Shown here: positions 1-6,472 of the stretch, piece by piece
Layout of the letters: every line of letters starts with the position of its first letter
Numbering within the stretch: position 1 is the stretch's first letter
Assembly: GCA_030745285.1 (NCBI GenBank)
Contig: JASLOV010000290.1
Location: forward strand, 1-11,101
Reading direction: 5' to 3'
DNA length: 11,101 nt
From: Dehalococcoidia bacterium
Lineage (GTDB): Bacteria; Chloroflexota; Dehalococcoidia; UBA2979
Program-made: the position numbers and the translations under genes
The notes under the pieces: generated by a model
What the model was told of the DNA's origin: nothing
The model's database searches: none
The model's input: only the letters and a program-made list of their open reading frames with translations

Positions 1-140
<140 letters not shown>

Positions 141-187
141 CAACGGGAACGTACAGGGAATCAGGAAACAGGCGGAGTCGGAACAAC
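141..187 (+). other. tuf-rpsJ intergenic gap
   Basis: This 47-base stretch is the longest non-coding interval in the window. It is purine-rich and contains the rpsJ ribosome-binding site (GGAG at 174-177). I see no hairpin followed by T residues and no convincing -35/-10 pair, so it probably does not separate two transcription units. Confidence 0.6.
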
Positions 188-499
188 ATGCCAGCACAGC
201 AGAACATCCGCATCCGCCTGAAGGCGTACGATCATCGGGTGCTTGATCGCTCCGCGGCGCAGATCGTGGAGGCGGCGGAGCGCACCGGAGCGGTCGTGGC
301 CGGCCCGGTGCCGCTGCCGACACGCGTGCGGCGCTACACGGTGATTCGCTCCCCGTTCAAGCACAAGGACTCCCAGGAGCACTTCGAGTCGCGGACGCAC
401 AAGCGCCTGATCGACATCCTGGAGCCGACGTCGAGGACCGTCGACACGCTGATGCGGCTGCAATTGCCGTCCGGCGTCGACATCGAAATCAAGCTGTAG
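188..499 (+). CDS. rpsJ: 30S ribosomal protein S10
   Basis: S10 is a 30S head protein that also acts as NusE, a partner of NusB in transcription antitermination. The 103-residue product has the normal family length. The C-terminal half holds the conserved HFESRTHKRLIDIL stretch (about residues 65-78), and the protein ends in VDIEIKL as in other S10 proteins. The ATG at 188 gives a canonical N-terminus (QNIRIRLKAYDHRVLDRSA follows closely) and has a GGAG at 174-177, ten bases upstream. It is the first gene after tuf and is followed 11 bases later by rplC. Nothing in it looks broken or unusual. Confidence 0.98.
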   Translation: MPAQQNIRIRLKAYDHRVLDRSAAQIVEAAERTGAVVAGPVPLPTRVRRYTVIRSPFKHKDSQEHFESRTHKRLIDILEPTSRTVDTLMRLQLPSGVDIEIKL

Positions 500-510
500 G
501 CGAGGGCGCG

Positions 511-1419
511 ATGACCGTCGGGATGATCGGACGCAAGGTCGGCATGATGCGCGTCTATGACGGCGCCGGTCGCGTCCGCGGCGTGACCGTGATCGAGGTC
601 GGCCCGAACCGCGTGACCCAGCTCCGCACCAGCGACCGCGACGGCTACGAGGCCGTGCAGGTCGGCTTTCGCGGCAATCGCAAGCGCGTGAGCCGTCCCG
701 AGCGCGGCCATCTGCGCGAAGCGGGCGTCGACGAGCCGCTGACCGAGCTACGCGAGGTCTCCTCGGACGGCTCCGACTTCACGCTCGGCCAGGAGATCCT
801 CGTCGACCAGTTCACACCGGGTGAGTACGTCGATGTCACCGCGACCTCCAAGGGTCGCGGTTTTGCCGGCGGCGTCCGCCGCTGGGGATTCGCCGGCGGC
901 CCGAAGACACACGGCCAGTCCGACAAGTGGCGCGGCCCGGGCTCCGTCGGCGCCGGCACGTACCCGGGCAAGACGTGGAAGGGCCAGAAGATGGCCGGCC
1001 ACATGGGCGCCCGCCGCAAGACCGTGCTCAACCTGCTGGTCGTACAGACCGATCCGAGCCGCAACCTGTTGCTCGTCGGGGGTTCCGTACCGGGGCCCCG
1101 GGGCGGGCTCGTGAACGTCACCCCGGCCCGTCGCGCCCCGCTGGAGGGATACGAGCCGCCCGAGCCGTTCGCTCCCGCGGAGGGCTCCGCGACGCTCGAC
1201 GAGAGCGTTCCCGCCGACGCCGCCGACGCAGCCGAGGACGACACCGAGGTGGCTGCCGGTGAGGCTGCCAGCGGCGACGCGGTGGCCACCGAGGCTTCCG
1301 CCGAGAGCGATGACGCTGCTGACGCCGCGGACCGCGCGGCCGATGCTGCTGACGAGCCCGAAGCCGCGGAGCCGGAGAGCGATGACGCCGACACAGCAGA
1401 AGACGAGCAGTCCGAATGA
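511..1419 (+). CDS. rplC: 50S ribosomal protein L3 with long acidic C-terminal tail
   Basis: L3 is an early-assembly 50S protein near the peptidyl transferase centre. Residues 1 to about 207 are a complete L3: MIGRKVGMMRVYDG at the start, the PGSVGAGTYPGKTWKGQKMA segment (143-162) that forms the extended loop, and NLLLVGGSVPGPRGG near 185-199. The family usually ends near 205-215 residues. Here the protein continues to 302, with a tail from about 211 in which 33 of 92 residues are Asp or Glu, 28 are Ala and only one is basic. The frame stays open through the tail and ends in a TGA overlapping rplD by four bases (ATGA), which argues against a frameshift artefact. The position equivalent to E. 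coli Gln150, methylated by PrmB, is Thr. The start at 511 gives the normal N-terminus and has GAGGG four bases upstream. The tail is probably disordered; its role is unknown. Confidence 0.97.
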   Translation: MTVGMIGRKVGMMRVYDGAGRVRGVTVIEVGPNRVTQLRTSDRDGYEAVQVGFRGNRKRVSRPERGHLREAGVDEPLTELREVSSDGSDFTLGQEILVDQFTPGEYVDVTATSKGRGFAGGVRRWGFAGGPKTHGQSDKWRGPGSVGAGTYPGKTWKGQKMAGHMGARRKTVLNLLVVQTDPSRNLLLVGGSVPGPRGGLVNVTPARRAPLEGYEPPEPFAPAEGSATLDESVPADAADAAEDDTEVAAGEAASGDAVATEASAESDDAADAADRAADAADEPEAAEPESDDADTAEDEQSE

Positions 1420-2087
1420 AGCTCAACGTGACCGACGCCGCGGGCAAGAAGCTCACCGCGATCGATGTCGATGACGCCGTCTTCGGCATCGAGCCGAACG
1501 AGGCCGTCGTGCATCAGACGCTGGTGGCGCAGCTGGCCGCTCGCCGCTCCGGCAGCGCGAACACGAAGAGCCGCGGCCAGGTGCGCGGCTCCACCCGCAA
1601 GATCCGGCGGCAGAAGGGGCTGGGTATGGCGCGCATGGGCTCTAACCGCTCACCGCTTCGTCGCGGCGGCGGCGTCGCCTTCGGCCCCTCGCAGCGCTCC
1701 TACGCGAAGAAGCTCCCGAAGCGCATGCGCCGGCTGGCGATCCGTTCGGTGCTCGCCTCGCGCGTAGCAGAGGAACGGCTGGCCGTCGTCGATGAGCTCG
1801 CCATCGCGGAGCCGTCGACGAAGGCGATCGTCTCGCTGCTGGAGAGCATCGAAATCGGGCGCTCGGCGCTGATCGTGACGGCGGAATCGGACCGGGCGGC
1901 GCTGCTCTCCGCGCGCAACGTATCGGGCGTCGGGGTGACGCCGGCGGACACGCTGAACGTCGCCGACATGCTGGCCCATCGCACGCTGGTGCTCACCACC
2001 GCCGCCGTGCGGCGCATCGAAGAACTCTGGGGCGGCGAACGGGCGAGCGGTCGCCCGCGTCCGCAGCCCGTGGCAGCGGAGGGATAG
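1416..2087 (+). CDS. rplD: 50S ribosomal protein L4
   Basis: L4 is an assembly-initiating 50S protein whose long loop reaches the peptide exit tunnel; in E. coli it also regulates the S10 operon. The 223-residue product is slightly longer than the usual 200-210. Its tunnel loop is recognisable at about residues 50-90: TKSRGQVRGSTRKIRRQKG, then GSNRSPLRRGGGVAFGP. The commonly seen core KPWRQKGTGRAR reads KIRRQKGLGMAR here, so several tunnel-loop positions are substituted, while Lys67 (aligned with the E. coli Lys63 macrolide-resistance site) is kept. The globular part ends with a usual L4 pattern (LVLTTAAVRRIEEL), followed by a short Arg/Pro-rich extension of about 18 residues. Its ATG overlaps the rplC stop as ATGA, and there is little Shine-Dalgarno signal, so translation is probably coupled to L3. 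Confidence 0.97.
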   Translation: MKLNVTDAAGKKLTAIDVDDAVFGIEPNEAVVHQTLVAQLAARRSGSANTKSRGQVRGSTRKIRRQKGLGMARMGSNRSPLRRGGGVAFGPSQRSYAKKLPKRMRRLAIRSVLASRVAEERLAVVDELAIAEPSTKAIVSLLESIEIGRSALIVTAESDRAALLSARNVSGVGVTPADTLNVADMLAHRTLVLTTAAVRRIEELWGGERASGRPRPQPVAAEG

Positions 2088-2093
2088 CGCGCG

Positions 2094-2393
2094 ATGCCGA
2101 AAGCGATCCACACCTACGAAGTGCTGCGACGGCCGATCGTGACCGAGAAGAGCACGATGCTGGCTGGCCAGGGCAAGTACGTCTTCGAGGTCGCCATGGC
2201 TTCGAACAAGCCGCAGATCAAGGAAGCCGTGGAACGAGCCTTCGACGTTGGCGTGACCTCCGTCAACACCTCAATCGTGCGCGGCAAGATGAGGCGCACC
2301 GGTCGCGGCCGGCCGACGCGCCAGCCGGCCTGGAAGAAGGCCATCGTGACGCTCGCGCCGGGCGACCAGCTCGACTTCTTCGAGGGGGTGTAG
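2094..2393 (+). CDS. rplW: 50S ribosomal protein L23
   Basis: L23 sits at the polypeptide exit of the 50S subunit and is the docking site for trigger factor and signal recognition particle. The 99 residues match the normal size. The N-terminal EVLRRPIVTEKSTML is the family hallmark, YVFEVAMASNKPQIKEAVE forms the middle of the fold, and VNTSIVRGKMRRTGRGRP is the basic RNA-binding loop. The short protein end (LDFFEGV) is typical of the bacterial form. GGAGG at 2078-2082 lies 11 bases before the ATG, inside the end of rplD. It sits between rplD and rplB as usual, two bases before rplB. No oddities. Confidence 0.97.
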   Translation: MPKAIHTYEVLRRPIVTEKSTMLAGQGKYVFEVAMASNKPQIKEAVERAFDVGVTSVNTSIVRGKMRRTGRGRPTRQPAWKKAIVTLAPGDQLDFFEGV

Positions 2394-2395
2394 CG

Positions 2396-3232
2396 ATGCC
2401 GATCCGCAACTACAAGCCGACATCGCCCGGGCGGCGCGACGCCAGCGGCTTCACGTTCGAGGAGATCACCAAGAAGAAGCCAGAGAAGCGGCTGCTCGTC
2501 ACGAAGAAGAAGCGTGCCGGGCGAAATCGCTCCGGGCGCATCTCGATCCGCCACCGTGGCGGCGGCAACAAGCGGCGCATCCGCATCATCGACTTCAAGC
2601 GCGACAAGGACGGCGTGCCGGGCCGCGTCGCTGCGATCGAATACGACCCCGGCCGCAGCTCTCGCATTGCGCTGATCTTCTACGCCGACGGCGAGAAGCG
2701 GTACATCGTCGCGCCGGATGGGCTGGGCGTGGACGACCAGATTCTCGCGGCGGCGGACGCGCCGATCTCCAACGGCAACACGCTGCCGCTCTCGGCGATA
2801 CCCACGGGCACGCTCGTGCATAACGTGGAACTGCAGCCGGGCAGGGGCGGCCAGATGGGCCGTTCCGCCGGGTCTGGGATCCAGGTGATGGCGAAGGACG
2901 GCAACTACGTGCTGCTGCGGCTCCCTTCGGGTGAGATGCGGCAGGTGCTGGAGCGCTGCAAGGCGACCATCGGCACCGTCGGCAACCCGGAGCACAAGCA
3001 GGTGAAGCTCGGCAAGGCGGGGCGCAAGCGTCACCGCCGCCGCCGCCCGCAGGTGCGCGGATCGGCGATGAACCCGAACGACCACCCGCATGGCGGTGGT
3101 GAAGGCAAAGCGCCGATCGGCATGCCGGGGCCGAAGACGCCGTGGGGTAAGCCGGCGCTGGGATTTCGAACACGTCGCAACAAGCGCACGGGCAAGTTCA
3201 TCGTGCGCCGGCGCGGCCAGGGACGGAGGTAA
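2396..3232 (+). CDS. rplB: 50S ribosomal protein L2
   Basis: L2 is one of the most conserved 50S proteins, needed for subunit association and close to the peptidyl transferase centre. The 278-residue length is standard. Visible signatures are RHRGGGNKRRIRIIDFKRDK (about 53-72), the central SH3-like region with AGSGIQVMAKDGNYVLLRLP, and the C-terminal MNPNDHPHGGGEGKAPIG block starting at residue 225. His230 aligns with the functionally studied His229 of E. coli. The protein ends in the basic RRNKRTGKFIVRRRGQGRR. GAGGGGG at 2382-2388 is seven bases before the ATG. The last codons contain the ribosome-binding site of rpsS. It appears intact and ordinary. Confidence 0.98.
   Translation: MPIRNYKPTSPGRRDASGFTFEEITKKKPEKRLLVTKKKRAGRNRSGRISIRHRGGGNKRRIRIIDFKRDKDGVPGRVAAIEYDPGRSSRIALIFYADGEKRYIVAPDGLGVDDQILAAADAPISNGNTLPLSAIPTGTLVHNVELQPGRGGQMGRSAGSGIQVMAKDGNYVLLRLPSGEMRQVLERCKATIGTVGNPEHKQVKLGKAGRKRHRRRRPQVRGSAMNPNDHPHGGGEGKAPIGMPGPKTPWGKPALGFRTRRNKRTGKFIVRRRGQGRR
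3225..3230 (+). promoter_or_regulatory. Ribosome-binding site for rpsS
   Basis: GGAGGT lies inside the last codons and stop of rplB, five bases before the GTG at 3236. It supports that GTG, rather than any later ATG, as the start of S19. Confidence 0.85.
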
Positions 3233-3235
3233 GCG

Positions 3236-3520
3236 GTGTCCCGATCGACCAAGAAGGGGCCACACGTCGACCCGAAGCTGATGCGGATGGTCGAGATCGC
3301 TCGCGCCTCCGGGCGCAAAGAGGTGATCAAGACGTGGTCGCGAGACTCCACGATCATGCCGGAGATGGTCGGCGTGACGATTGCCGTCCACGACGGCCGC
3401 CGCCACATCCCGGTCTTCTGCACCGAGAACATGGTGGGTCATAAGCTTGGCGAATTTGCGTTCACCCGCACGTTCCGCGGGCATCGTGGCCGTAGCGAGA
3501 CGACCTCGACGGCGCGATAG
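3236..3520 (+). CDS. rpsS: 30S ribosomal protein S19
   Basis: S19 is a 30S head protein that pairs with S13 near the A and P sites and contacts the 50S subunit. The product is 94 residues, the normal size. Signatures include SRSTKKGPHVDPKL at the start, TWSRDSTIMPEMVGVTIAVH in the middle and MVGHKLGEFAFTRTFRGH near the end, all nearly invariant in bacteria. The start codon is GTG at 3236: it gives the canonical N-terminus and has a strong GGAGGT five bases upstream, whereas the next ATG would delete conserved residues. It lies three bases after rplB and 12 before rplV. Nothing unusual apart from the GTG start. Confidence 0.97.
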   Translation: MSRSTKKGPHVDPKLMRMVEIARASGRKEVIKTWSRDSTIMPEMVGVTIAVHDGRRHIPVFCTENMVGHKLGEFAFTRTFRGHRGRSETTSTAR

Positions 3521-3532
3521 GGAAGCGCGGAC

Positions 3533-3871
3533 ATGGAAGTACGAGCACTCGCCACCGATCAGCCGGTCTCGCCTCGCAAGGTGCGGCTCGTGCTGCAGCT
3601 CGTCCGCGGCCGCCCCGTGGAGGAGGCGCTGGCGATGCTTGAGTTCATGCCGCAGCGTTCGGCGCGCATCGTCGCGACGACCATCAAGTCGGCCGTGGCG
3701 AACGCGGAGAACAACTACGAACTGAACCCGGACGGGCTGGTGATCAAGTCCGCCATTGCCGGGGACGCGAGGACCCTGAAGCGCTTCCGGCCGCGGTCGC
3801 GCGGGCGCACCAGCCCCCAGCTCAAGCGCCGCAGCCACATTGAAATCATCGTCGAAGGTGAGGTGTTCTGA
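3533..3871 (+). CDS. rplV: 50S ribosomal protein L22
   Basis: L22 binds 23S rRNA and, with L4, forms the narrow part of the peptide exit tunnel; hairpin mutations in the family affect macrolide sensitivity. The 112-residue product has the usual length. PVSPRKVRLVLQLVRGRPVE is the conserved N-terminal part, SAVANAENNYEL the middle, and the tunnel hairpin is at about residues 77-103 with RFRPRSRGRTSP at its tip. The ATG at 3533 gives the normal N-terminus; the Shine-Dalgarno is weak (AGGGAAG at 3519-3525). The stop overlaps the start of rpsC by one base (TGATG), so the two are probably translationally coupled. Confidence 0.97.
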   Translation: MEVRALATDQPVSPRKVRLVLQLVRGRPVEEALAMLEFMPQRSARIVATTIKSAVANAENNYELNPDGLVIKSAIAGDARTLKRFRPRSRGRTSPQLKRRSHIEIIVEGEVF

Positions 3872-4545
3872 TGGGCCGCAAAGTCCATCCCTACGGGTTC
3901 CGCGTCGGCATCACCCGTGACTGGCAGTCAAAATGGTTCAGCGAGCGCCACTACCGCGAGCTGCTGCACGAAGACCTGAGACTGCGCCACTTGATCAGGC
4001 GCGAACTGCCGGACGCCGGCATCTCCGAGGTGCTGATCGACCGCAACGCCAATCAGCTCACGCTCAGCGTGAAGACCGCCAAGCCCGGCATCGTGATCGG
4101 TCGCGGGGGCGCCAACGCCGACCGCCTGCGCGCGCTGCTTCAACAGGCCGCGCCGGACAAGCGAGTGCGCCTCAACATCGAAGAGATCGCCGTCCCGGAA
4201 CTGGACGCCTACCTTGTTGCCCGCTCCGTCGCCGACCAGCTGGAGCGCCGCGTGGCGTTCCGGCGAGCGACGAAGCAGGCCGTGCAGCGCACGATGCAGC
4301 GCGGCGCACTGGGCTGCCGCGTACGCGTCGCCGGGCGGCTGGGCGGCATCGAGATGTCGCGTGCCGAGCACGAGATGCAGGGCCGCGTGCCGTTGCACAC
4401 GATCCGCGCCGACATCGACTACGGCCTCGCCGAGGCGAACACCACGTTCGGCGTGATTGGCGTGAAGTGCTGGATCTATCGCGGCGACATCGCCGCTGAC
4501 GAGACGCCGTTCGCCAAGGCGGCCGCAGAACTCACGGGGTCCTAG
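3871..4545 (+). CDS. rpsC: 30S ribosomal protein S3
   Basis: S3 lines the mRNA entry tunnel of the 30S subunit and contributes to its helicase activity. The 224-residue product starts GRKVHPYGFRVGITRDWQS, the family N-terminus. A type II KH domain follows, with the IGRGGANADRLR loop (GRGG at 77-80). Arg131, Arg132 and Lys135 in FRRATKQAVQR match the E. coli residues implicated in mRNA unwinding. The C-terminal domain has GCRVRVAGRLGGIEMSRAE and the ending GVIGVKCWIYRGD. A TGAGG at 3859-3863 is seven bases upstream of the ATG, within the end of rplV. The C-terminal tail after the core is short and shows none of the acidic extension seen in L3 or S17. Confidence 0.98.
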   Translation: MGRKVHPYGFRVGITRDWQSKWFSERHYRELLHEDLRLRHLIRRELPDAGISEVLIDRNANQLTLSVKTAKPGIVIGRGGANADRLRALLQQAAPDKRVRLNIEEIAVPELDAYLVARSVADQLERRVAFRRATKQAVQRTMQRGALGCRVRVAGRLGGIEMSRAEHEMQGRVPLHTIRADIDYGLAEANTTFGVIGVKCWIYRGDIAADETPFAKAAAELTGS

Positions 4546-4549
4546 AGCG

Positions 4550-4966
4550 ATGTTGCAGCCGCGACGCACGAAGTACCGCAAGCAGTTCCGCGGCCGGCGC
4601 CGCGGCGCCGCCCAGACCGGGAACACGATCGCCTTCGGCGAGTTCGGTCTGCAGGCGCAGTCGAACGGCTGGGTCGATTCCCGGCAGATCGAGGCGGCTC
4701 GACGTGCCATCACCGGTTCACTGCAGCGAGGTGGCAAGGTCTGGATCCGGGTCTTCCCGGACAAGCCGGTGACTTCCAAGCCGATCGAGACGCGCATGGG
4801 CAAGGGCAAGGGCGCCGTCGACCGCTGGGTCGCCGTCGTGCGGCGCGGCCGGATGATGTTCGAGATTGCCGGCGTCTCCGAGGAGGCTGCCCGTGAGGCG
4901 CTGCGGCGTGCCAACCACAAGCTCTCCGTGAAGGCGAAGATCATCGCTCGGGAGGACCGGTACTAA
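4550..4966 (+). CDS. rplP: 50S ribosomal protein L16
   Basis: L16 helps organise the A-site side of the 50S subunit and joins late in assembly. The 138 residues are the normal length. The N-terminus MLQPRRTKYRKQFRGRRRG is canonical and fixes the start at 4550 despite a weak Shine-Dalgarno. VWIRVFPDKPVTSKPIETRM followed by GKGKGAV is the A-site loop region; Arg82 aligns with E. coli Arg81, the residue hydroxylated by RoxA in gammaproteobacteria. RGRMMFEIAGVSEEAAREAL is the usual C-terminal half. Its stop overlaps the rpmC start by one base (TAATG). No oddities. Confidence 0.98.
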   Translation: MLQPRRTKYRKQFRGRRRGAAQTGNTIAFGEFGLQAQSNGWVDSRQIEAARRAITGSLQRGGKVWIRVFPDKPVTSKPIETRMGKGKGAVDRWVAVVRRGRMMFEIAGVSEEAAREALRRANHKLSVKAKIIAREDRY

Positions 4967-5262
4967 TGGCGGCTCCTGAAACGACCGAGCTACGCGCGAT
5001 GAGCGACGAGGACCTGGCGAAGGAACTTGAGGACACGCACCAGGCGCTCTTCAGCCTGCGCTTCCAGACGGCGACGCGGCAGCTTGCCGATGTCTCCCAG
5101 GTACACAGCGCCCGTCGCCGCATCGCACGCATCAAGACGCTGCTCACGGAGCGCGACATCCTCGCCGAGGCAGACGCCCTGCTGGCCGGGGACACCGCCG
5201 GCGACGCAGTGGACGAGGCCGTCGACGGCGAGAGCGACGAAGAAACTGATGAAGGCGATTAG
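4966..5262 (+). CDS. rpmC: 50S ribosomal protein L29 with acidic C-terminal tail
   Basis: L29 is a small two-helix 50S protein beside the tunnel exit, next to L23. The recognisable part is residues 8-66: ELRAMSDEDLAKELEDTHQ, then LFSLRFQTATRQLADVSQV and the second helix with RRRIARIKTLLTERD. The family is usually 60-75 residues, but this protein runs to 98. Residues 67-98 form a tail with 14 acidic residues out of 32 and no basic ones, ending in DEETDEGD. The start overlaps the rplP stop (TAATG), and GGGAGGA at 4950-4956 gives a good ribosome-binding site nine bases upstream. The tail resembles those of L3, S17 and L15 here and is probably disordered; its function is unknown. Confidence 0.95.
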   Translation: MAAPETTELRAMSDEDLAKELEDTHQALFSLRFQTATRQLADVSQVHSARRRIARIKTLLTERDILAEADALLAGDTAGDAVDEAVDGESDEETDEGD

Positions 5263-5271
5263 GACTAACGG

Positions 5272-5787
5272 ATGACGGCTGAACCCCAGGCGGTCAAGCG
5301 AAAGCAACGTGTCGGCACCGTGGTGTCGCACCACGGCGAGAAGACGATCGTCGTCTCGGTCGAACGTGCCTCGCACCACCGCCTCTACCGCAAGGTGATC
5401 CGCCGCACGAAGCGCTACCACGTGCACGACGAGGGCAACGACGCCACCAGCGGCGACCTCGTGCGCATCGAAGAGTCCCGGCCGATGAGCGCAACCAAGC
5501 GCTGGCGGCTGGTCGAGGTGCTGACCGAACGCGCCATTGCCGAGGTGGCGCCGGAGTCGATCGACGAGACGCTGGTGTCCGACGTGCAGCGCACCGCCGC
5601 GCGTGCCGAGGCCGAAGCCGCCGAGGCCACTGCCCAGGATCCGGTGCCCGCAGCGCCCGTCGCGGCCGCTGCAGAGGCCACCGGGGCCACCGCAGCCCCC
5701 GAGGGTGAGAGTGCCGACGCCGCTACGGAAGCGGCTGCAGAGTCCACGGGCGACGACGCCGAGGAAGAGACGCCGGGTACCGAATGA
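5272..5787 (+). CDS. rpsQ: 30S ribosomal protein S17 with long Ala/Glu-rich C-terminal tail
   Basis: S17 is a primary 16S rRNA-binding protein with an OB fold, important in early 30S assembly. The core is residues 10 to about 91: KRKQRVGTVVSHHGEKTIVV, RTKRYHVHDE, and the ending RIEESRPMSATKRWRLVEVL, all standard. Typical bacterial S17 is 80-100 residues; this one is 171. Residues 92-171 are a low-complexity tail (26 Ala and 20 Asp/Glu out of 80) with no recognisable domain, so the tail nearly equals the core in length. The frame is clean, and the TGA overlaps the rplN start by four bases (ATGA). AGGA at 5261-5264 is seven bases before the ATG. I infer the tail is disordered and solvent-exposed; a role in RNA handling or crowding is only speculation. 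Confidence 0.96.
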   Translation: MTAEPQAVKRKQRVGTVVSHHGEKTIVVSVERASHHRLYRKVIRRTKRYHVHDEGNDATSGDLVRIEESRPMSATKRWRLVEVLTERAIAEVAPESIDETLVSDVQRTAARAEAEAAEATAQDPVPAAPVAAAAEATGATAAPEGESADAATEAAAESTGDDAEEETPGTE

Positions 5788-6155
5788 TCCAGCAGGAATC
5801 ACGGGTCAAGGTCGCCGATAACTCCGGCGTGCGCGAGGTGCTGTGCATCCGCGTGCTCGGCGGCACCGGCCGGCGCTATGCACGGGTCGGCGACATCATT
5901 GTCGCGACCGTGAAGGACGCAGTGCCGAACAGCGCCGTGAAGAAAGGAGAGGTCGTGCGCTGCGTGATCGTGCGCACCGCCCAGCCGTTCCAGCGCCAGG
6001 ACGGATCCTCGATCCGCTTCGACGAGAACGCCGCGGTGGTCCTCGAGGACGATGAAGGCAACCCGCGCGGCACCCGCATCTTCGGGCCGGTCGCGCGTGA
6101 GCTGCGGGAGCGACGGTTCATGCGGATCATCTCGCTCGCACCGGAGGTGCTGTGA
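5784..6155 (+). CDS. rplN: 50S ribosomal protein L14
   Basis: L14 is a very conserved 50S interface protein contacting 16S rRNA (bridges B5/B8) and the site where RsfS binds. The length of 123 residues is standard. MIQQESRVKVADNSGVREVL is the typical start, followed by the five-stranded barrel with VGDIIVATVKDAVPNSAVKK. The C-terminal half has IRFDENAAVVLEDDEGNPRG and the ending IFGPVARELR. The ATG overlaps the rpsQ stop (ATGA); GAGGAAGAG at 5761-5769 is far upstream, so coupling to S17 translation is likely. The protein is compact with no tail. Identity is certain. Confidence 0.98.
   Translation: MIQQESRVKVADNSGVREVLCIRVLGGTGRRYARVGDIIVATVKDAVPNSAVKKGEVVRCVIVRTAQPFQRQDGSSIRFDENAAVVLEDDEGNPRGTRIFGPVARELRERRFMRIISLAPEVL
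6143..6148 (+). promoter_or_regulatory. Ribosome-binding site for rplX
   Basis: GGAGGT in the last codons of rplN lies six bases before the ATG at 6155 but only three bases before the adjacent in-frame GTG at 6152. This spacing favours the ATG as the L24 start. Confidence 0.7.
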
Positions 6156-6472
6156 TGGCAGCGAAGGTGCGGCGCAACGACACGGTCGAGGTGATGACGG
6201 GCAAGGACCGTGGCCGTCGCGGCGACGTGCGCTCCGTGATCAGCGACAGCGACCGGCTGCTGGTGACCGGCATCAACATGGTGAAGAAGCATCGCCGCCA
6301 GCGGAACGCCAACGAGCCGTCGCAGATCATCGAGATGGAATCGCCGATCCACCGCTCGAACGTGCAGCTCGTCTGCGGGTCGTGCGACAAGGCGGTGCGG
6401 GTCGGATTCCGAGTCCTTGATGACGGGCGCAAGGTGCGCTTCTGCAAGAGCTGCGACGAGGCGATCGACTGA
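6155..6472 (+). CDS. rplX: 50S ribosomal protein L24, cysteine-containing form
   Basis: L24 initiates 50S assembly and sits near the tunnel exit. With the ATG at 6155 it is 105 residues. The KOW motif region is RRNDTVEVMTGKDRGRRGDV (6-25), followed by VTGINMVKKHRR. The C-terminal half carries two CxxC pairs, Cys74/Cys77 (CGSC) and Cys97/Cys100 (CKSC), the zinc-ribbon-like form found in many Gram-positive and Chloroflexota L24 proteins but lost in E. coli. A GTG immediately upstream (6152) is in frame and would add one Met; I prefer the ATG because of the Shine-Dalgarno spacing and the TGATG overlap with rplN. Its own stop overlaps rplE in the same way. Confidence 0.96.
   Translation: MAAKVRRNDTVEVMTGKDRGRRGDVRSVISDSDRLLVTGINMVKKHRRQRNANEPSQIIEMESPIHRSNVQLVCGSCDKAVRVGFRVLDDGRKVRFCKSCDEAID

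Noticed and set aside
1200..1416. The L3 tail as a frameshift or assembly artefact, or a fused domain
   Set aside because: The frame stays open and ends cleanly in an ATGA overlap with rplD, composition is uniform, and similar tails occur on other genes here; no folded domain is recognisable.
2114..3838. A 574-codon open frame on the minus strand opposite rplW, rplB, rpsS and rplV
   Set aside because: It lies antisense to four well-identified conserved genes, and its translation is rich in Arg, His and Ala with no family pattern. Long antisense frames are expected in GC-rich coding DNA.
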